44,108 bases of DNA from an uncultured Clostridia bacterium (GTDB taxonomy: Bacteria > Bacillota > Clostridia > Lachnospirales > CAG-274), in NCBI GenBank assembly GCA_947624015.1, contig CANQIA010000015.1:1-44108 (forward strand). Direction: 5' to 3'. The position numbers and the translations under genes were made by a program. This document shows, piece after piece, positions 26,720-34,989 of the stretch (position 1 is the first letter of the stretch; every line of letters begins with the position of its first letter). The notes beneath the pieces are model-generated. The model saw only the letters and a program-made list of their open reading frames with translations. It had not been told where the DNA came from and did no database searches.

Positions 26720-27949
26720 TCATACGGTATAAAATTTGACCGTACCCTTATCCAGAAGCTTCTGGACAGATTCTGTAACGGTTATTACATTGTTTTTCGC
26801 ATCGTTGAATGTGATCTTGTACTCATCGTCAAATACACACTCGGCTACGCCTTCGTTTAATATCTTGGCAGTGCCTTTTGTAATAATGTCCTTGCCGTTT
26901 GACTCAATTATCTGATAGTCAAATGAGGTTGCGGTAAGATTACTTATAACAAGCGTCTTTGCAGATGCGGAAGAGCCGCTTGAATATGTGCCTTCCTTGA
27001 AGACTGTTACCGCCGTTGAAGGAGCGTTCTTATCCTCCTGCTTGTAAACAGCCTTGCCGCTGGGTACCTGGAGACCCTTTGCTTCATTTATAGTTATTTC
27101 ATCTCCGTCAATATGGAGCTTTACAATATCCAGCTCTGTTGCATTGTATGTAGCGTCATTACCTGATACGGATGCATGTCCCTCCGCAACAGTCTTATCC
27201 TCTGCGTCAAGGAGCTTGAAATCAAAAGCCACATCGGTAGCATTTGAAACAATAAGAGTTACAGGGTCGTCGGGATCGGTAGCAGAAGTAGGCTGAAGTA
27301 TGAATTTGCCGTCGTACCATGAATTGACTATCATACTCGGTCTTACCTCGGAGGCTTCCTTTACATATACAGCCTTTCCGCTGGGTATCTGAAGTCCCTT
27401 TGCCTCGTCTATCGTTACGGTATCTCCGCTTGCGGTAAATCTCAATACATCCAGTTCGGTTGCATTATATGTTGCCGTATTGCCGCTTACCGTTACCTTG
27501 CCGCTCAGCTTTGCGGAACCCTTTTCGTCTAAAAGCTGGAAATTGAAGCCCTCGTTTGTAGCGTCGGTAATAACAAGTGTCTTAGGGTCTTCCGGGCTTG
27601 AAGTTTCAGTGACCTTAAGAGAATATCTTCCGCTTGTCCATACGGGAGCTGCAGGCTTTGTCTGTTCAACGGCAGCCGATGTATTCGGCATATTTATAGA
27701 AGCCGTCTTTGTAGCGGCGTCATAGTTGACCGTAGCGCCTAAATTTTCTGTTACCGCTCTTAAAGGCACATATGTAGTGCCGTTATAGAGCAGTGTTTCA
27801 GAAGCGGAAGGCTGTCCGTTCACAACAAGCTTTACTCTGTTAAAGAAGGCTTCTATGTTCTGTCCGCCCTCTGCATAGGAAAATATAGGCGCAACGACAA
27901 GCGCCGCTGTTACCATTCCCGCTAAAAACCCTTTTAATGTCTTTTTCAT
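26720..27949 (-). CDS. Secreted stalk-domain protein with three beta repeats
   Basis: 409 residues from the ATG at 27949, which has AGGAGG eight bases upstream; the open frame continues ten codons further without a ribosome binding site. Residues 1-27 are a signal peptide (ending SYA). A copper-amine-oxidase N-like stalk domain covers about 28-92 (VKLVVNGQP, TTYVPLRAVTENLGATVNYD, TKTASI). Three roughly 90-residue beta repeats follow (starts near 105, 205 and 315). The first two are very similar (NATYNATELD-type, GLQ-PSGKAVY); the third is diverged. It is extracellular; no catalytic motif is seen and a binding or structural role is likely. Here the stalk domain is N-terminal, unlike the protein at the start of the window. 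Confidence 0.85.
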   Translation of the reverse strand: MKKTLKGFLAGMVTAALVVAPIFSYAEGGQNIEAFFNRVKLVVNGQPSASETLLYNGTTYVPLRAVTENLGATVNYDAATKTASINMPNTSAAVEQTKPAAPVWTSGRYSLKVTETSSPEDPKTLVITDATNEGFNFQLLDEKGSAKLSGKVTVSGNTATYNATELDVLRFTASGDTVTIDEAKGLQIPSGKAVYVKEASEVRPSMIVNSWYDGKFILQPTSATDPDDPVTLIVSNATDVAFDFKLLDAEDKTVAEGHASVSGNDATYNATELDIVKLHIDGDEITINEAKGLQVPSGKAVYKQEDKNAPSTAVTVFKEGTYSSGSSASAKTLVISNLTATSFDYQIIESNGKDIITKGTAKILNEGVAECVFDDEYKITFNDAKNNVITVTESVQKLLDKGTVKFYTV

Positions 27950-27978
27950 AAAATTCCTCCTCGCAAAAACTTGGGGCA

Positions 27979-28008
27979 AGTATCATTTGCCCCAAAGCAG
28001 ACTGTCAA
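27979..28008 (-). promoter_or_regulatory. Possible promoter of the three-repeat stalk protein gene
   Basis: Minus strand TTGACA (28003-28008) lies in an arm of the second hairpin. GATACT (27979-27984) lies 18 bases further on, within the first hairpin. The -10 is imperfect. Confidence 0.4.
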
Positions 28009-28148
28009 AAAACAATATTTTGACAGTAAATATGAATTAATATAAAGAACAGCCTGAAAAAAGCGCTAATCGCATTACTTCGTAATGCTGCTCGCCATGC
28101 AACCGGGTCGCAGACTTTAATCCGCAAGGCGAGCTTTGCCCGCCTGAG

Positions 28149-28197
28149 GAAAAAATTTGAGCTTAGAAAGCCATAAATTGGCTTTCGTAAAGCTCAA
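28149..28197 (-). terminator. Likely terminator of the uxaB-uxaA-uxaC operon
   Basis: On the minus strand the nested TTGAGCTT stem is followed by AAATTTTTT. It lies about 115 bases past the uxaC stop, after three other stems. Confidence 0.65.
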
Positions 28198-28312
28198 TAT
28201 TTTTATACCCGAATATCTGCAAGAAATGTCGTAAGGCATTTCTTGCAAGCGTGTCGATTTTATCGACACGCTGATTTGGGGCAGATAATATCTGCCCCAA
28301 AGATATCAATTA

Positions 28313-29710
28313 TCAAAGTCTGAAATATTTTGCAGCATTGTTATAGCATATGTCTGCTACCAGCTTGCCTGCAAACTCAATATCATCGGCATATTCTCCG
28401 TCTTCGATCCACTGACCGATTATATTGCAGAGTATTCTTCTGAAATATTCATGTCTGGGATATGAAAGGAAGCTTCTGGAGTCAGTGAGCATACCTACAA
28501 ACTTGCCCAGAACGCCTAAATTGCCGAGAGCCTTTATCTGAGCTTCCATACCGTCTTTATTGTCATTGAACCACCAAGCTGTACCGAACTGTATCTTGGA
28601 AGCAGCCTCAGTACCCTGGAAGCAGCCTAATATAGTACCGAATACCTGATTGTCGGCAGGGTTGCCTGCAAATAACAAGGTCTTGGGAAGCGCATTCTTG
28701 TAATCGAGAGCATCGAGAAGATTAGTAAGACCTTCTACCGTTGACCAGTCTGAAATACAGTCAAAGCCCGTATCGGGACCCATCTTCTCAAACATTCTTG
28801 TATTGTTGTCTCTCTTGATGTTCATATGGATCTCCATAGCCCAGTCTCTCTTGTGGTATTCCTCGCCTAAGAAAAGCATAAGAGCCGTTCTGTACTTCTC
28901 GCCCTCGTCCTTTGTGGGAGCGGTGCCTGAAAGAGCCTTTGCAAGTATAGCGTCTATCTCAGCCTCTGAAGCCTTATTGTAAGGCACATAGGTAAAGGCA
29001 TGATCTGATGCACGGCAGCCTAATTCTTCAAATACTGCCATTCTCTTTAAAAGAACCTCCTTAAGGTCGGCAAATGTCTTTATCTCCTTGCCGCCTACCT
29101 CGCCAAGTGTCTTCATATACTCGGCAAATGTGGGAGCATCGATATTGAGCGCCTTGTCGGGTCTCCAAGCGGGATATACCTTAAATCTGGTCTCCTCTGC
29201 CGCCAATTTCTTATGCCACTCAAGACTATCGGCTGGATCGTCTGTGGTATTGATAGCGTTTACATTTGACTTAACTATAAGTTCTCTTACTCTGAAATCG
29301 GGCTTTGCAAGCATTTCATTTATCTTGTCATGTATCTCAACTGCATTGTCCTTTGTAAGAGGCTCGTAAATGCCAAAATATCTCTGAAGCTCAAGGTGTG
29401 TCCAGTGATATAAGGGATTGCCTATGGCATACTGTATAGTCTCAGCCCACTTTACAAACTTATTGAGCTTATCTGCGTTCTTTCCTGTTATTTCCTCTTC
29501 GGGAACGCCTAATGAACGCATAGCTCTCCATTTGTAATGGTCGCCGCCAAGCCATACATCTGAAATATCCTCGAAATTTTTATTCTCGTATATTTCCTGC
29601 GGATTAAGATGACAGTGGAAGTCATATATAGGCTCATCCTTTGCATACTTGTGGAATAAAGTCTTTGCGGTCTCAGTTTTTAATAAGAAATTTTCATCAA
29701 TAAAACCCAT
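28313..29710 (-). CDS. uxaC: Uronate isomerase (glucuronate/galacturonate isomerase)
   Basis: Converts D-galacturonate to D-tagaturonate and D-glucuronate to D-fructuronate. The 465 residues match the family, an amidohydrolase-type barrel with YDFHCHLNP near residues 29-37, LGGDHYKWRAMR, and the C-terminal SFLSYPRHEYFRRILCNIIG. GGAGG lies eight bases before the ATG. It is the third gene of the operon by transcription order but catalyses the first step of the pathway. It provides the entry for galacturonate released from pectin. Confidence 0.97.
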   Translation of the reverse strand: MGFIDENFLLKTETAKTLFHKYAKDEPIYDFHCHLNPQEIYENKNFEDISDVWLGGDHYKWRAMRSLGVPEEEITGKNADKLNKFVKWAETIQYAIGNPLYHWTHLELQRYFGIYEPLTKDNAVEIHDKINEMLAKPDFRVRELIVKSNVNAINTTDDPADSLEWHKKLAAEETRFKVYPAWRPDKALNIDAPTFAEYMKTLGEVGGKEIKTFADLKEVLLKRMAVFEELGCRASDHAFTYVPYNKASEAEIDAILAKALSGTAPTKDEGEKYRTALMLFLGEEYHKRDWAMEIHMNIKRDNNTRMFEKMGPDTGFDCISDWSTVEGLTNLLDALDYKNALPKTLLFAGNPADNQVFGTILGCFQGTEAASKIQFGTAWWFNDNKDGMEAQIKALGNLGVLGKFVGMLTDSRSFLSYPRHEYFRRILCNIIGQWIEDGEYADDIEFAGKLVADICYNNAAKYFRL

Positions 29711-29770
29711 TTTGATTCCTCCAATCTTTTTATGATACTTATTGTGTCCGTTACTGCGTTAAATATAACA

Positions 29771-31243
29771 TTAAAGAGTTACGCCGTTTTTGAATATGGC
29801 TATCTCTCGGTAGTCGTTTATCTCATTCTTTGTCTTTACCTTGTCGGAAGCAACATCGAGTATAAACTTAAAGAACTCTTCCGCATACTCGTCCATTTTC
29901 TTGTCCTCTATAAGTCTGCCGGCATTCCAGTCTATCCAGTTCTTCTTCCTGTTGGCAAGATCCGAATTGGTAGCGATCTTTATTGTGGGAACAGGCGAAC
30001 CTACGGGAGTACCTCTGCCCGTTGAGAAAAGTATAACATGGCAGCCGCTTGCCATCATGCCGCTTATGGCTACTATATCGTTGCCGGGACCCTGCAAGAG
30101 TGAAAGACCGTCGGCAGTTGCCTTGTCGCCGTAAAGAAGCACGCCGTTTACATTTGAAGTACCGCCCTTTTGAGTACAGCCGAGAGACTTATCCTCAAGA
30201 GTGGTAATGCCGCCCTTCTTATTGCCGGGAGAAGGATTTTCTCCCACAGGCTCTCCGTGGCTGATGAAGTATTCCTTAAAGTTATTTACAAGGCTTACTG
30301 TCTTGTCAAATGTGGCTTTATCCTTGCATCTGTCCATAAGTATGGTCTCTGCGCCGAACATTTCGGGAACCTCGGAAAGAACGGTCTTGCCGCCGTTGGC
30401 GACCATAATATCGGATATCCTGCCTATAAGGGGATTAGCCGTAATGCCTGAAAGACCGTCTGAACCACCGCATTTAAGACCTATAACGAGCTTGCTTACA
30501 GGAACCTCCTCCTGCTTGAACTTAGATGCGTATTCCACAAGCTCTCCTATGACCTCAACGGCTTCCTCAACGTCGTTCTCATGCTCTTGGCAGATAAAGA
30601 ACTTTACTCTTTCCTCATCGTAATCGCCCAATACCTTTTTGAACTCATCTACGTTATTGTTCTCGCAGCCAAGGCTCAGCACAAGCACGCCTGCCGCATT
30701 TGGATGCCTTACCATGCCTGCAAGGAGCTTTTGAGTATTCTCGTGATCCTCGCCGAGCTGTGAACAGCCGTAAGGATGAACGAAATTGTATATACCCTCT
30801 ACCTTGTCGCCGTATCTTTTGTTGGCTTCCTTAACTATGGCATTTGAAACGCCGTTTACACAGCCTACTGTATTTACTATCCATATCTCATTTCTTATGC
30901 CGACTTCTCCGTTCTTTCTTACATAGCCCATAAATGTATCGTGCCTTGTAACGGGAATATCCTTATGCTTGGGAGAATAGGTATACTCCAGCGTAGAACT
31001 GAGATTGGTCTTAACATTGTGAGAATGCACCCATTCGCCTGCCTTTATATCTCTTGTGGCATGACCGATAGGATAGCCGTATTTTATTATATTTTCATTT
31101 TCGGCGATATCCGTTATCGCCATCTTATGACCTCTGTCAATATTCTCAAGAGCAAAAACTCCGTATATCTCCTCGCCCTTGTTGATATTGTCTATGGCAA
31201 CGACAACATTGTCGTTATCATTAATCTTAATATACTTTTCCAT
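29771..31243 (-). CDS. uxaA: Altronate dehydratase
   Basis: Dehydrates D-altronate to 2-keto-3-deoxygluconate. The 490 residues include the small N-terminal SAF-like domain (about 1-95, IKINDNDNVVVAIDNINKG) and the large UxaA domain (GYVRKNGEVGIRNEIWIV, HPYGCSQLG, LKCGGSDGLSGITANP, GRGTPVGSPV) in one chain. The conserved Cys and His residues of the metal site are visible in HPYGCSQ and KCGGSD. AGGAGG is upstream. The gene is 21 bases after uxaB and 60 before uxaC. Confidence 0.96.
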   Translation of the reverse strand: MEKYIKINDNDNVVVAIDNINKGEEIYGVFALENIDRGHKMAITDIAENENIIKYGYPIGHATRDIKAGEWVHSHNVKTNLSSTLEYTYSPKHKDIPVTRHDTFMGYVRKNGEVGIRNEIWIVNTVGCVNGVSNAIVKEANKRYGDKVEGIYNFVHPYGCSQLGEDHENTQKLLAGMVRHPNAAGVLVLSLGCENNNVDEFKKVLGDYDEERVKFFICQEHENDVEEAVEVIGELVEYASKFKQEEVPVSKLVIGLKCGGSDGLSGITANPLIGRISDIMVANGGKTVLSEVPEMFGAETILMDRCKDKATFDKTVSLVNNFKEYFISHGEPVGENPSPGNKKGGITTLEDKSLGCTQKGGTSNVNGVLLYGDKATADGLSLLQGPGNDIVAISGMMASGCHVILFSTGRGTPVGSPVPTIKIATNSDLANRKKNWIDWNAGRLIEDKKMDEYAEEFFKFILDVASDKVKTKNEINDYREIAIFKNGVTL

Positions 31244-31264
31244 AATATCCTCCTCTGATACAGC

Positions 31265-32809
31265 TTACTTTAAAACTGCCTCTACCTCAGATACAACACC
31301 GTTGTTAAGAATGTTGTAAAGGTGGTCTGTTACCACATCCGGGAAATTGTCCAAGCCGCTGTTAAGATCGCTGCCAAGCCAGAAGTCCTTGTTAGCGCAT
31401 ACCTTCTTAACGACTTCCGCAACCTGACCCTTGTCTGAAGGATCAACGCCTGTCCATACATTCTTGTAGAATTCAAGAACCTCGGGGCTGTCCTTAACGG
31501 GATATTCCTCGCTTCCTCTATGACCTATAAGAGCGCCGTCTCTTATCTCGGTACCCTTATAGAATGCAAGGTATGCGGCAAAGGAGAATGTCAATATCTT
31601 AGGAAGCTTGCCGTTCTCGGCATAGTATTCCTGGATAGTGTGAAGCACTCTTGCCTCGAACTTGGATGTTGAGTTAAGAGAAATATCCATAAGCTTATGC
31701 TTTATGAAAGGATTCTGGAATCTGTCAAACACTGCGTCGGCAAAGCTCTTCAGATCCTCATGAGTAAGCTCGGGACTTTCAATGGCAGGTATTATCTCGT
31801 CATCAAGAGCTTTTACAAGATAATTATAGAACATCTTGTCCGCCATCATTTCGCCTACAAGATTGTGACCTGCAAGATAAGCCGCAAGCACTGAACAGGT
31901 ATGAGCGCCGTTGAGTATCCTTACCTTACGCTTCTTATAAGGCTTAACATCGGGAGTAAAAATGACCTTTAACCCTGCTGAGGGGAACGGAAGCTCCTTC
32001 TCAAGCTCGGCAGGTCCTTCTATTACCCATGTGTGGAATATCTCGCTTGTGTCTATGGCGTTGTCCTCATAGCCAAATTCCTCGCAAAGCTCCTTTGCCT
32101 CGTCACGTGGATATCCTGTAACTATTCTGTCAACAAGCGTACTTGTGAATACGCACGCCGTTTCTATCCAGTCGATAAAGTCTGCGCCCAGACCCCAGTT
32201 CTCGGCATGCTTTAATACATATTTCTTTAAAGTCTTGCCGTTGTCGTCTATAAGCTCGCAGGGAATAAACACAAGACCCTTGCTCTTGTCGCCGTCAAAA
32301 GCCTTAAATCTCTTATATAAGAAATTGGTGACCTTAGCCGGGAATGAATCCTGAGGCTCGCTGTCGGTCATAGGCTCATCCTTCCATGAAATACCTGCCT
32401 CTGTGGTGTTAGATACCACAAATCTCAGCTCAGGGTTTGAAGCGCATTGGTTATAGGTATCAAGATCCACATAGGGATTTATACACCTTTTTACACAGGT
32501 AATAAGTCTCTTGTCGGAAACCTTATTTCCATCCTCACGACCTCTTGCTATAAGAGTGTAAAGACCCTCCTGCTCATTAAGTATGTTCCTTAAAAAATCG
32601 CCGCCGGGGATAGGCTGTACAAGAGTTATGCCGCCCTTGAACAAGCCCTGCGCATTTATCTCGTCAAACATATAGTCAACGAAAGCCCTAAGGAAGTTGC
32701 CTTCTCCGAACTGTATTACCTTTTCGGGTAAAGCCTCTTTGGTGCCTACAGTCAGATCATCATTGAACTTAAAGCCGTTTGTTAATAGTTTTCTGCTTAA
32801 TTTTTCCAT
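31265..32809 (-). CDS. uxaB: Tagaturonate reductase (altronate oxidoreductase)
   Basis: Reduces D-tagaturonate to D-altronate with NADH. The 514 residues belong to the polyol/mannitol dehydrogenase family. VIQFGEGNFLRAFVDYM is the N-terminal dinucleotide-binding region, and KVRILNGAHTCSVLAAYLAG carries the catalytic helix with the essential Asn and His. SNTTEAGISW is typical of UxaB. It is the first gene of the uxaB-uxaA-uxaC operon, with CGGAGG before the ATG. No kdgK or kdgA genes follow, so the last two steps must be encoded elsewhere. Confidence 0.95.
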   Translation of the reverse strand: MEKLSRKLLTNGFKFNDDLTVGTKEALPEKVIQFGEGNFLRAFVDYMFDEINAQGLFKGGITLVQPIPGGDFLRNILNEQEGLYTLIARGREDGNKVSDKRLITCVKRCINPYVDLDTYNQCASNPELRFVVSNTTEAGISWKDEPMTDSEPQDSFPAKVTNFLYKRFKAFDGDKSKGLVFIPCELIDDNGKTLKKYVLKHAENWGLGADFIDWIETACVFTSTLVDRIVTGYPRDEAKELCEEFGYEDNAIDTSEIFHTWVIEGPAELEKELPFPSAGLKVIFTPDVKPYKKRKVRILNGAHTCSVLAAYLAGHNLVGEMMADKMFYNYLVKALDDEIIPAIESPELTHEDLKSFADAVFDRFQNPFIKHKLMDISLNSTSKFEARVLHTIQEYYAENGKLPKILTFSFAAYLAFYKGTEIRDGALIGHRGSEEYPVKDSPEVLEFYKNVWTGVDPSDKGQVAEVVKKVCANKDFWLGSDLNSGLDNFPDVVTDHLYNILNNGVVSEVEAVLK

Positions 32810-32845
32810 GGGAAATACCTCCGTTTTATATATTTTATTCAGTAT

Positions 32846-32880
32846 AATTACCTAATAATATAATACTATAAAATCAGGGG
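32846..32880 (-). promoter_or_regulatory. Promoter of the uxaB-uxaA-uxaC operon
   Basis: Minus strand TTGATT, 17-base spacer, TATTAT, about 50 bases upstream of uxaB. The following leader is AT-rich; no clear GntR or LacI operator was recognised. Confidence 0.5.
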
Positions 32881-32961
32881 TAAATCAATAATATTTTTAC
32901 ATATTTTACAAGAATATTAAAATCACATTTCAAAGAATAGTCATTATTACCAATAAATATA

Positions 32962-32984
32962 CCTCGGCAAAGCCGAGGTTTTTT
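32962..32984 (+). terminator. Orphan plus-strand terminator
   Basis: Perfect CCTCGGC-AAA-GCCGAGG stem followed by six T's. No plus-strand gene reads into it, since uxaB is divergent, so it may be left from a lost gene or insulate the island to its right. Confidence 0.75.
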
Positions 32985-33163
32985 CTTTAACGCCTATTTG
33001 TCTTTTTGTCGTCAGCGCACTAAATCGCATCAATGACTGCCGCTTTAAGCTTACATATTGCCTGCTGCCTGTGAATAGAGCCACTTCTTCCGATGTAATT
33101 TTACCGGATGATTTATATTGCTTATGGTTTCTGTGGTTTGAGGGGGATTTGGTTTGAGGGGAG
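32985..33163. other. Gene-free junction left of the inversion cassette
   Basis: No gene is recognised. A minus-strand frame is open from about 33130 to 32998 (it contains SGKITSEEVALFTGSRQ) but has no start or ribosome binding site; it could be a decayed remnant. At the right end TGGTTTGAGGGG is directly repeated (33134-33145, 33150-33161), giving a strongly G-rich tract beside the left inverted repeat. A weak TTGAGG-N18-TATAAA pair (33154-33183) could act as a promoter. Confidence 0.4.
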
Positions 33164-33207
33164 GGGTAAAGGATAACTATAAATTATGCTTTTTAAGGAG
33201 AATACAT
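33164..33207 (+). repeat. Left 44-bp inverted repeat of the putative invertible cassette
   Basis: It matches the reverse complement of 34902-34945 at 43 of 44 positions; the single difference is at 33171. It includes the ribosome binding site and ends just before the methyltransferase ATG (core TTTTTAAGGAGAATACAT). Similarity stops abruptly on both sides. Confidence 0.95.
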
Positions 33208-33208
33208 A

Positions 33209-33919
33209 ATGGCATTAGATACATATAAAGTAAAAGAGTTTTATAATAATGTTTCAGATGTATGGAATAATACAGCATGGTATAAATATTCTCAAAAAGT
33301 AATTACAACTTATATAAATAAATTAAATATAAAAAATGATGACAAAATTCTAAATGCTGGCTCTGCAGGAAATTCATATGGTATTATTTCAAATAATATG
33401 ATTCATTTAGATATAGCAGAGAATAAATTAAAAGGTATAAAAAACGCATGTATTGGATCAATAGAACAAATTCCTTTTGAAGACAATTGCTTTGATATAA
33501 TTATTTGTGTGGGGAGTGTTTTAAATTATTGTGATGCCATGCAAAGCATATCGGAACTTATGCGCGTACTTAAACCCAATGGGCAGTTATTACTTGAATT
33601 TGAAAGTAGTTGGGGATTCGAATACTTACATAAAAAATCATATAAAAAACATGCTACCATTATTGAAACATATTATATTGAAAATCAACACAAGCAATGG
33701 ATATTTTCCCCAGAATATATAAAAAAAATAATCAAAGCCGAGCAAGGTATAATAATTAATGAAACGGGTTTTCACTTAATTACAGGTTTAATTGCAAGAT
33801 ATGCAAAAAGTGATGATACATGTATTAAGTTTGCTTGTTTTGATAAATTGTTAAGATATGTTCCATTTATAAACAAACATTATTCTAACATTATATACAT
33901 GATAAAAAAATTAGGATGA
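33209..33919 (+). CDS. SAM-dependent methyltransferase (class I) in the invertible cassette
   Basis: 236 residues, Methyltransf_11-like. SAM-binding motif I is ILNAGSAGNSYG (near 47-58), followed by HLDIAENKL, IPFEDNCFDIIICVGSVLNY and LMRVLKPNGQLLLEF. The usual acidic and glycine-rich features are present although motif I is diverged. The C-terminal third is basic and aromatic and does not identify a substrate. Codons are much more AT-rich than in the flanking operons, a sign of transfer. AAGGAG lies inside the left inverted repeat. No strong promoter is visible upstream in the present orientation, so the gene may be silent here. Its 3' end overlaps the convergent gene by nine bases. Confidence 0.85.
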   Translation: MALDTYKVKEFYNNVSDVWNNTAWYKYSQKVITTYINKLNIKNDDKILNAGSAGNSYGIISNNMIHLDIAENKLKGIKNACIGSIEQIPFEDNCFDIIICVGSVLNYCDAMQSISELMRVLKPNGQLLLEFESSWGFEYLHKKSYKKHATIIETYYIENQHKQWIFSPEYIKKIIKAEQGIIINETGFHLITGLIARYAKSDDTCIKFACFDKLLRYVPFINKHYSNIIYMIKKLG

Positions 33920-34903
33920 TTTTAATGTAATTATAACAGAAAATATACCTGATATTAACACGGGAATAATCGTACTATATAATGATGTTGCTGTATTCAT
34001 ATCAAACCCTAAAAAAATTAATATTTTAATCCATATTGCAGTTAAAATTGGTACTCCTAAAAATCCGACTATCAACCAAAAATAATTTTTATTGTTCTTT
34101 TGAGAAATAGCCGGAATATTTGCAGATGTCATTTCTCTACTTGATGTATTGCAATGAAACTCTTTACAATTGCTTTTAATTAACATAATATTATTTTTAG
34201 TTTTGGTATGCTCAGTTATTTTAGTATATAAGTTATTAAGTTTTGTTTTGTAAATTTCTAGTTCATTATAGTTTAGCATGGGTCTATACCACTCTAAATA
34301 ATAATCGTAATAAATAGATTTTACTATTTCTAAATAAGTAGTTGTATTTATTATATTGGGAGTATCTATTGACTTTAAATATAAAAAAGCCTCAAATTCG
34401 CTTTCAGAGTTATTTAATCCAAGTTGTGGTTCAATATATAGTATATCAGCCTTAACATAGTCCTCTAAACACAATATTTTTATAGAAGACATACTTTCTT
34501 TATTTATACTTCGTCCTTGGTTTTTATTACTGATTTCCATTACAAAAAATGAAACATCATAACCATTTTCTTTATAAAAATTATGAATCAATCCCAAATA
34601 ATTTAAAATTAACGTGTTAATTCTAAAAGGTTCTAAAACTGTCAGATAATCTGCGTTAACTATTTTTGTTCGTGGGATATACGTGTTTAATGCAAATCCA
34701 ATTAATTCATTATTAAGGTATAATCCAAATACATTCATATCAAATGAATTTGACTTATTATTTAGCCAATAAGTTATTTCATTAGTATCTGTTCGTATTT
34801 CGAAAGGTATTGTATCATTATATATTTTTAATGCATTTAAATAGTCATCATTTTCATGTGTAAATCTTTTTATAGAATAAGTATATTCAAGATAAGTGTT
34901 CAT
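33911..34903 (-). CDS. GNAT-like protein with two C-terminal membrane helices, in the invertible cassette
   Basis: 330 residues. The first ~150 look like a diverged GNAT acetyltransferase: NDTIPFEIRTDTNEITYWLN, FGLYLNNELIGFALN and a following strand-helix with YLTVLEPFR. The canonical Q/RxxGxG/A loop is not clear, so acetyl-CoA binding is uncertain. A helical middle (185-250) has coiled-coil character. Two hydrophobic helices close the chain (about 275-298 and 307-328), so the enzyme-like part is tethered to the membrane. AT-rich like its partner. The ribosome binding site and the first bases of the ATG belong to the right inverted repeat, and a good promoter lies upstream, so this is the gene expected to be ON in this assembly. 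The function is not known. Confidence 0.75.
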   Translation of the reverse strand: MNTYLEYTYSIKRFTHENDDYLNALKIYNDTIPFEIRTDTNEITYWLNNKSNSFDMNVFGLYLNNELIGFALNTYIPRTKIVNADYLTVLEPFRINTLILNYLGLIHNFYKENGYDVSFFVMEISNKNQGRSINKESMSSIKILCLEDYVKADILYIEPQLGLNNSESEFEAFLYLKSIDTPNIINTTTYLEIVKSIYYDYYLEWYRPMLNYNELEIYKTKLNNLYTKITEHTKTKNNIMLIKSNCKEFHCNTSSREMTSANIPAISQKNNKNYFWLIVGFLGVPILTAIWIKILIFLGFDMNTATSLYSTIIPVLISGIFSVIITLKSS

Positions 34904-34945
34904 GTATTCTCCTTAAAAAGCATAATTTATAGTTATCTTTTACCC
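34902..34945 (-). repeat. Right 44-bp inverted repeat of the putative invertible cassette
   Basis: Inverted partner of 33164-33207, with one mismatch. It contains the ribosome binding site and the first two bases of the ATG of the GNAT-like gene. The predicted transcription start falls within it. Confidence 0.95.
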
Positions 34946-34946
34946 T

Positions 34947-34975
34947 ATTATATTACAATTCTATGCAATATTCAA
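34947..34975 (-). promoter_or_regulatory. Fixed promoter just outside the right inverted repeat
   Basis: Minus strand TTGAAT (34970-34975), a 17-base spacer and a perfect TATAAT (34947-34952). It ends one base outside the repeat and points into the cassette, so it would read whichever gene is placed there. Confidence 0.8.
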
Positions 34976-34989
34976 CCTCTTTTTACAGT

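Larger units (their letters stand above)
27971..28301. repeat. Intergenic block of eight consecutive hairpins
   Basis: In order: TTGGGGCAA/TTGCCCCAA (27971-27995); CTGTCAAAA/TTTTGACAG (28002-28026); GCATTAC/GTAATGC (28072-28088); GCTCGCC/GGCGAGC (28090-28134); a nested TTGAGCTT/AAGCTCAA stem with AAAGCCA/TGGCTTT (28157-28197); GCAAGAAATG/CATTTCTTGC (28219-28246); GCGTGTCGAT/ATCGACACGC (28249-28271); and a 27-base perfect palindrome built on TTTGGGGCAGATA (28275-28301). The first and last share TTGGGGCA arms. No protein is encoded here. Confidence 0.85.
33164..34945. other. Putative invertible two-gene cassette
   Basis: A 1782-base segment is bounded by 44-bp inverted repeats and filled by two convergent genes whose ends overlap. 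The repeats carry the translation start signals of both genes, and a promoter lies just outside the right repeat. A tyrosine recombinase gene is next to it. Inversion would replace the GNAT-like gene with the methyltransferase gene behind the fixed promoter. Inversion itself is inferred, not seen. Confidence 0.75.

Noticed and set aside
27971..28301. tRNA or rRNA fragment
   Set aside because: The stems do not form a cloverleaf and lack the conserved T-loop and D-loop bases; no rRNA core sequence is present.
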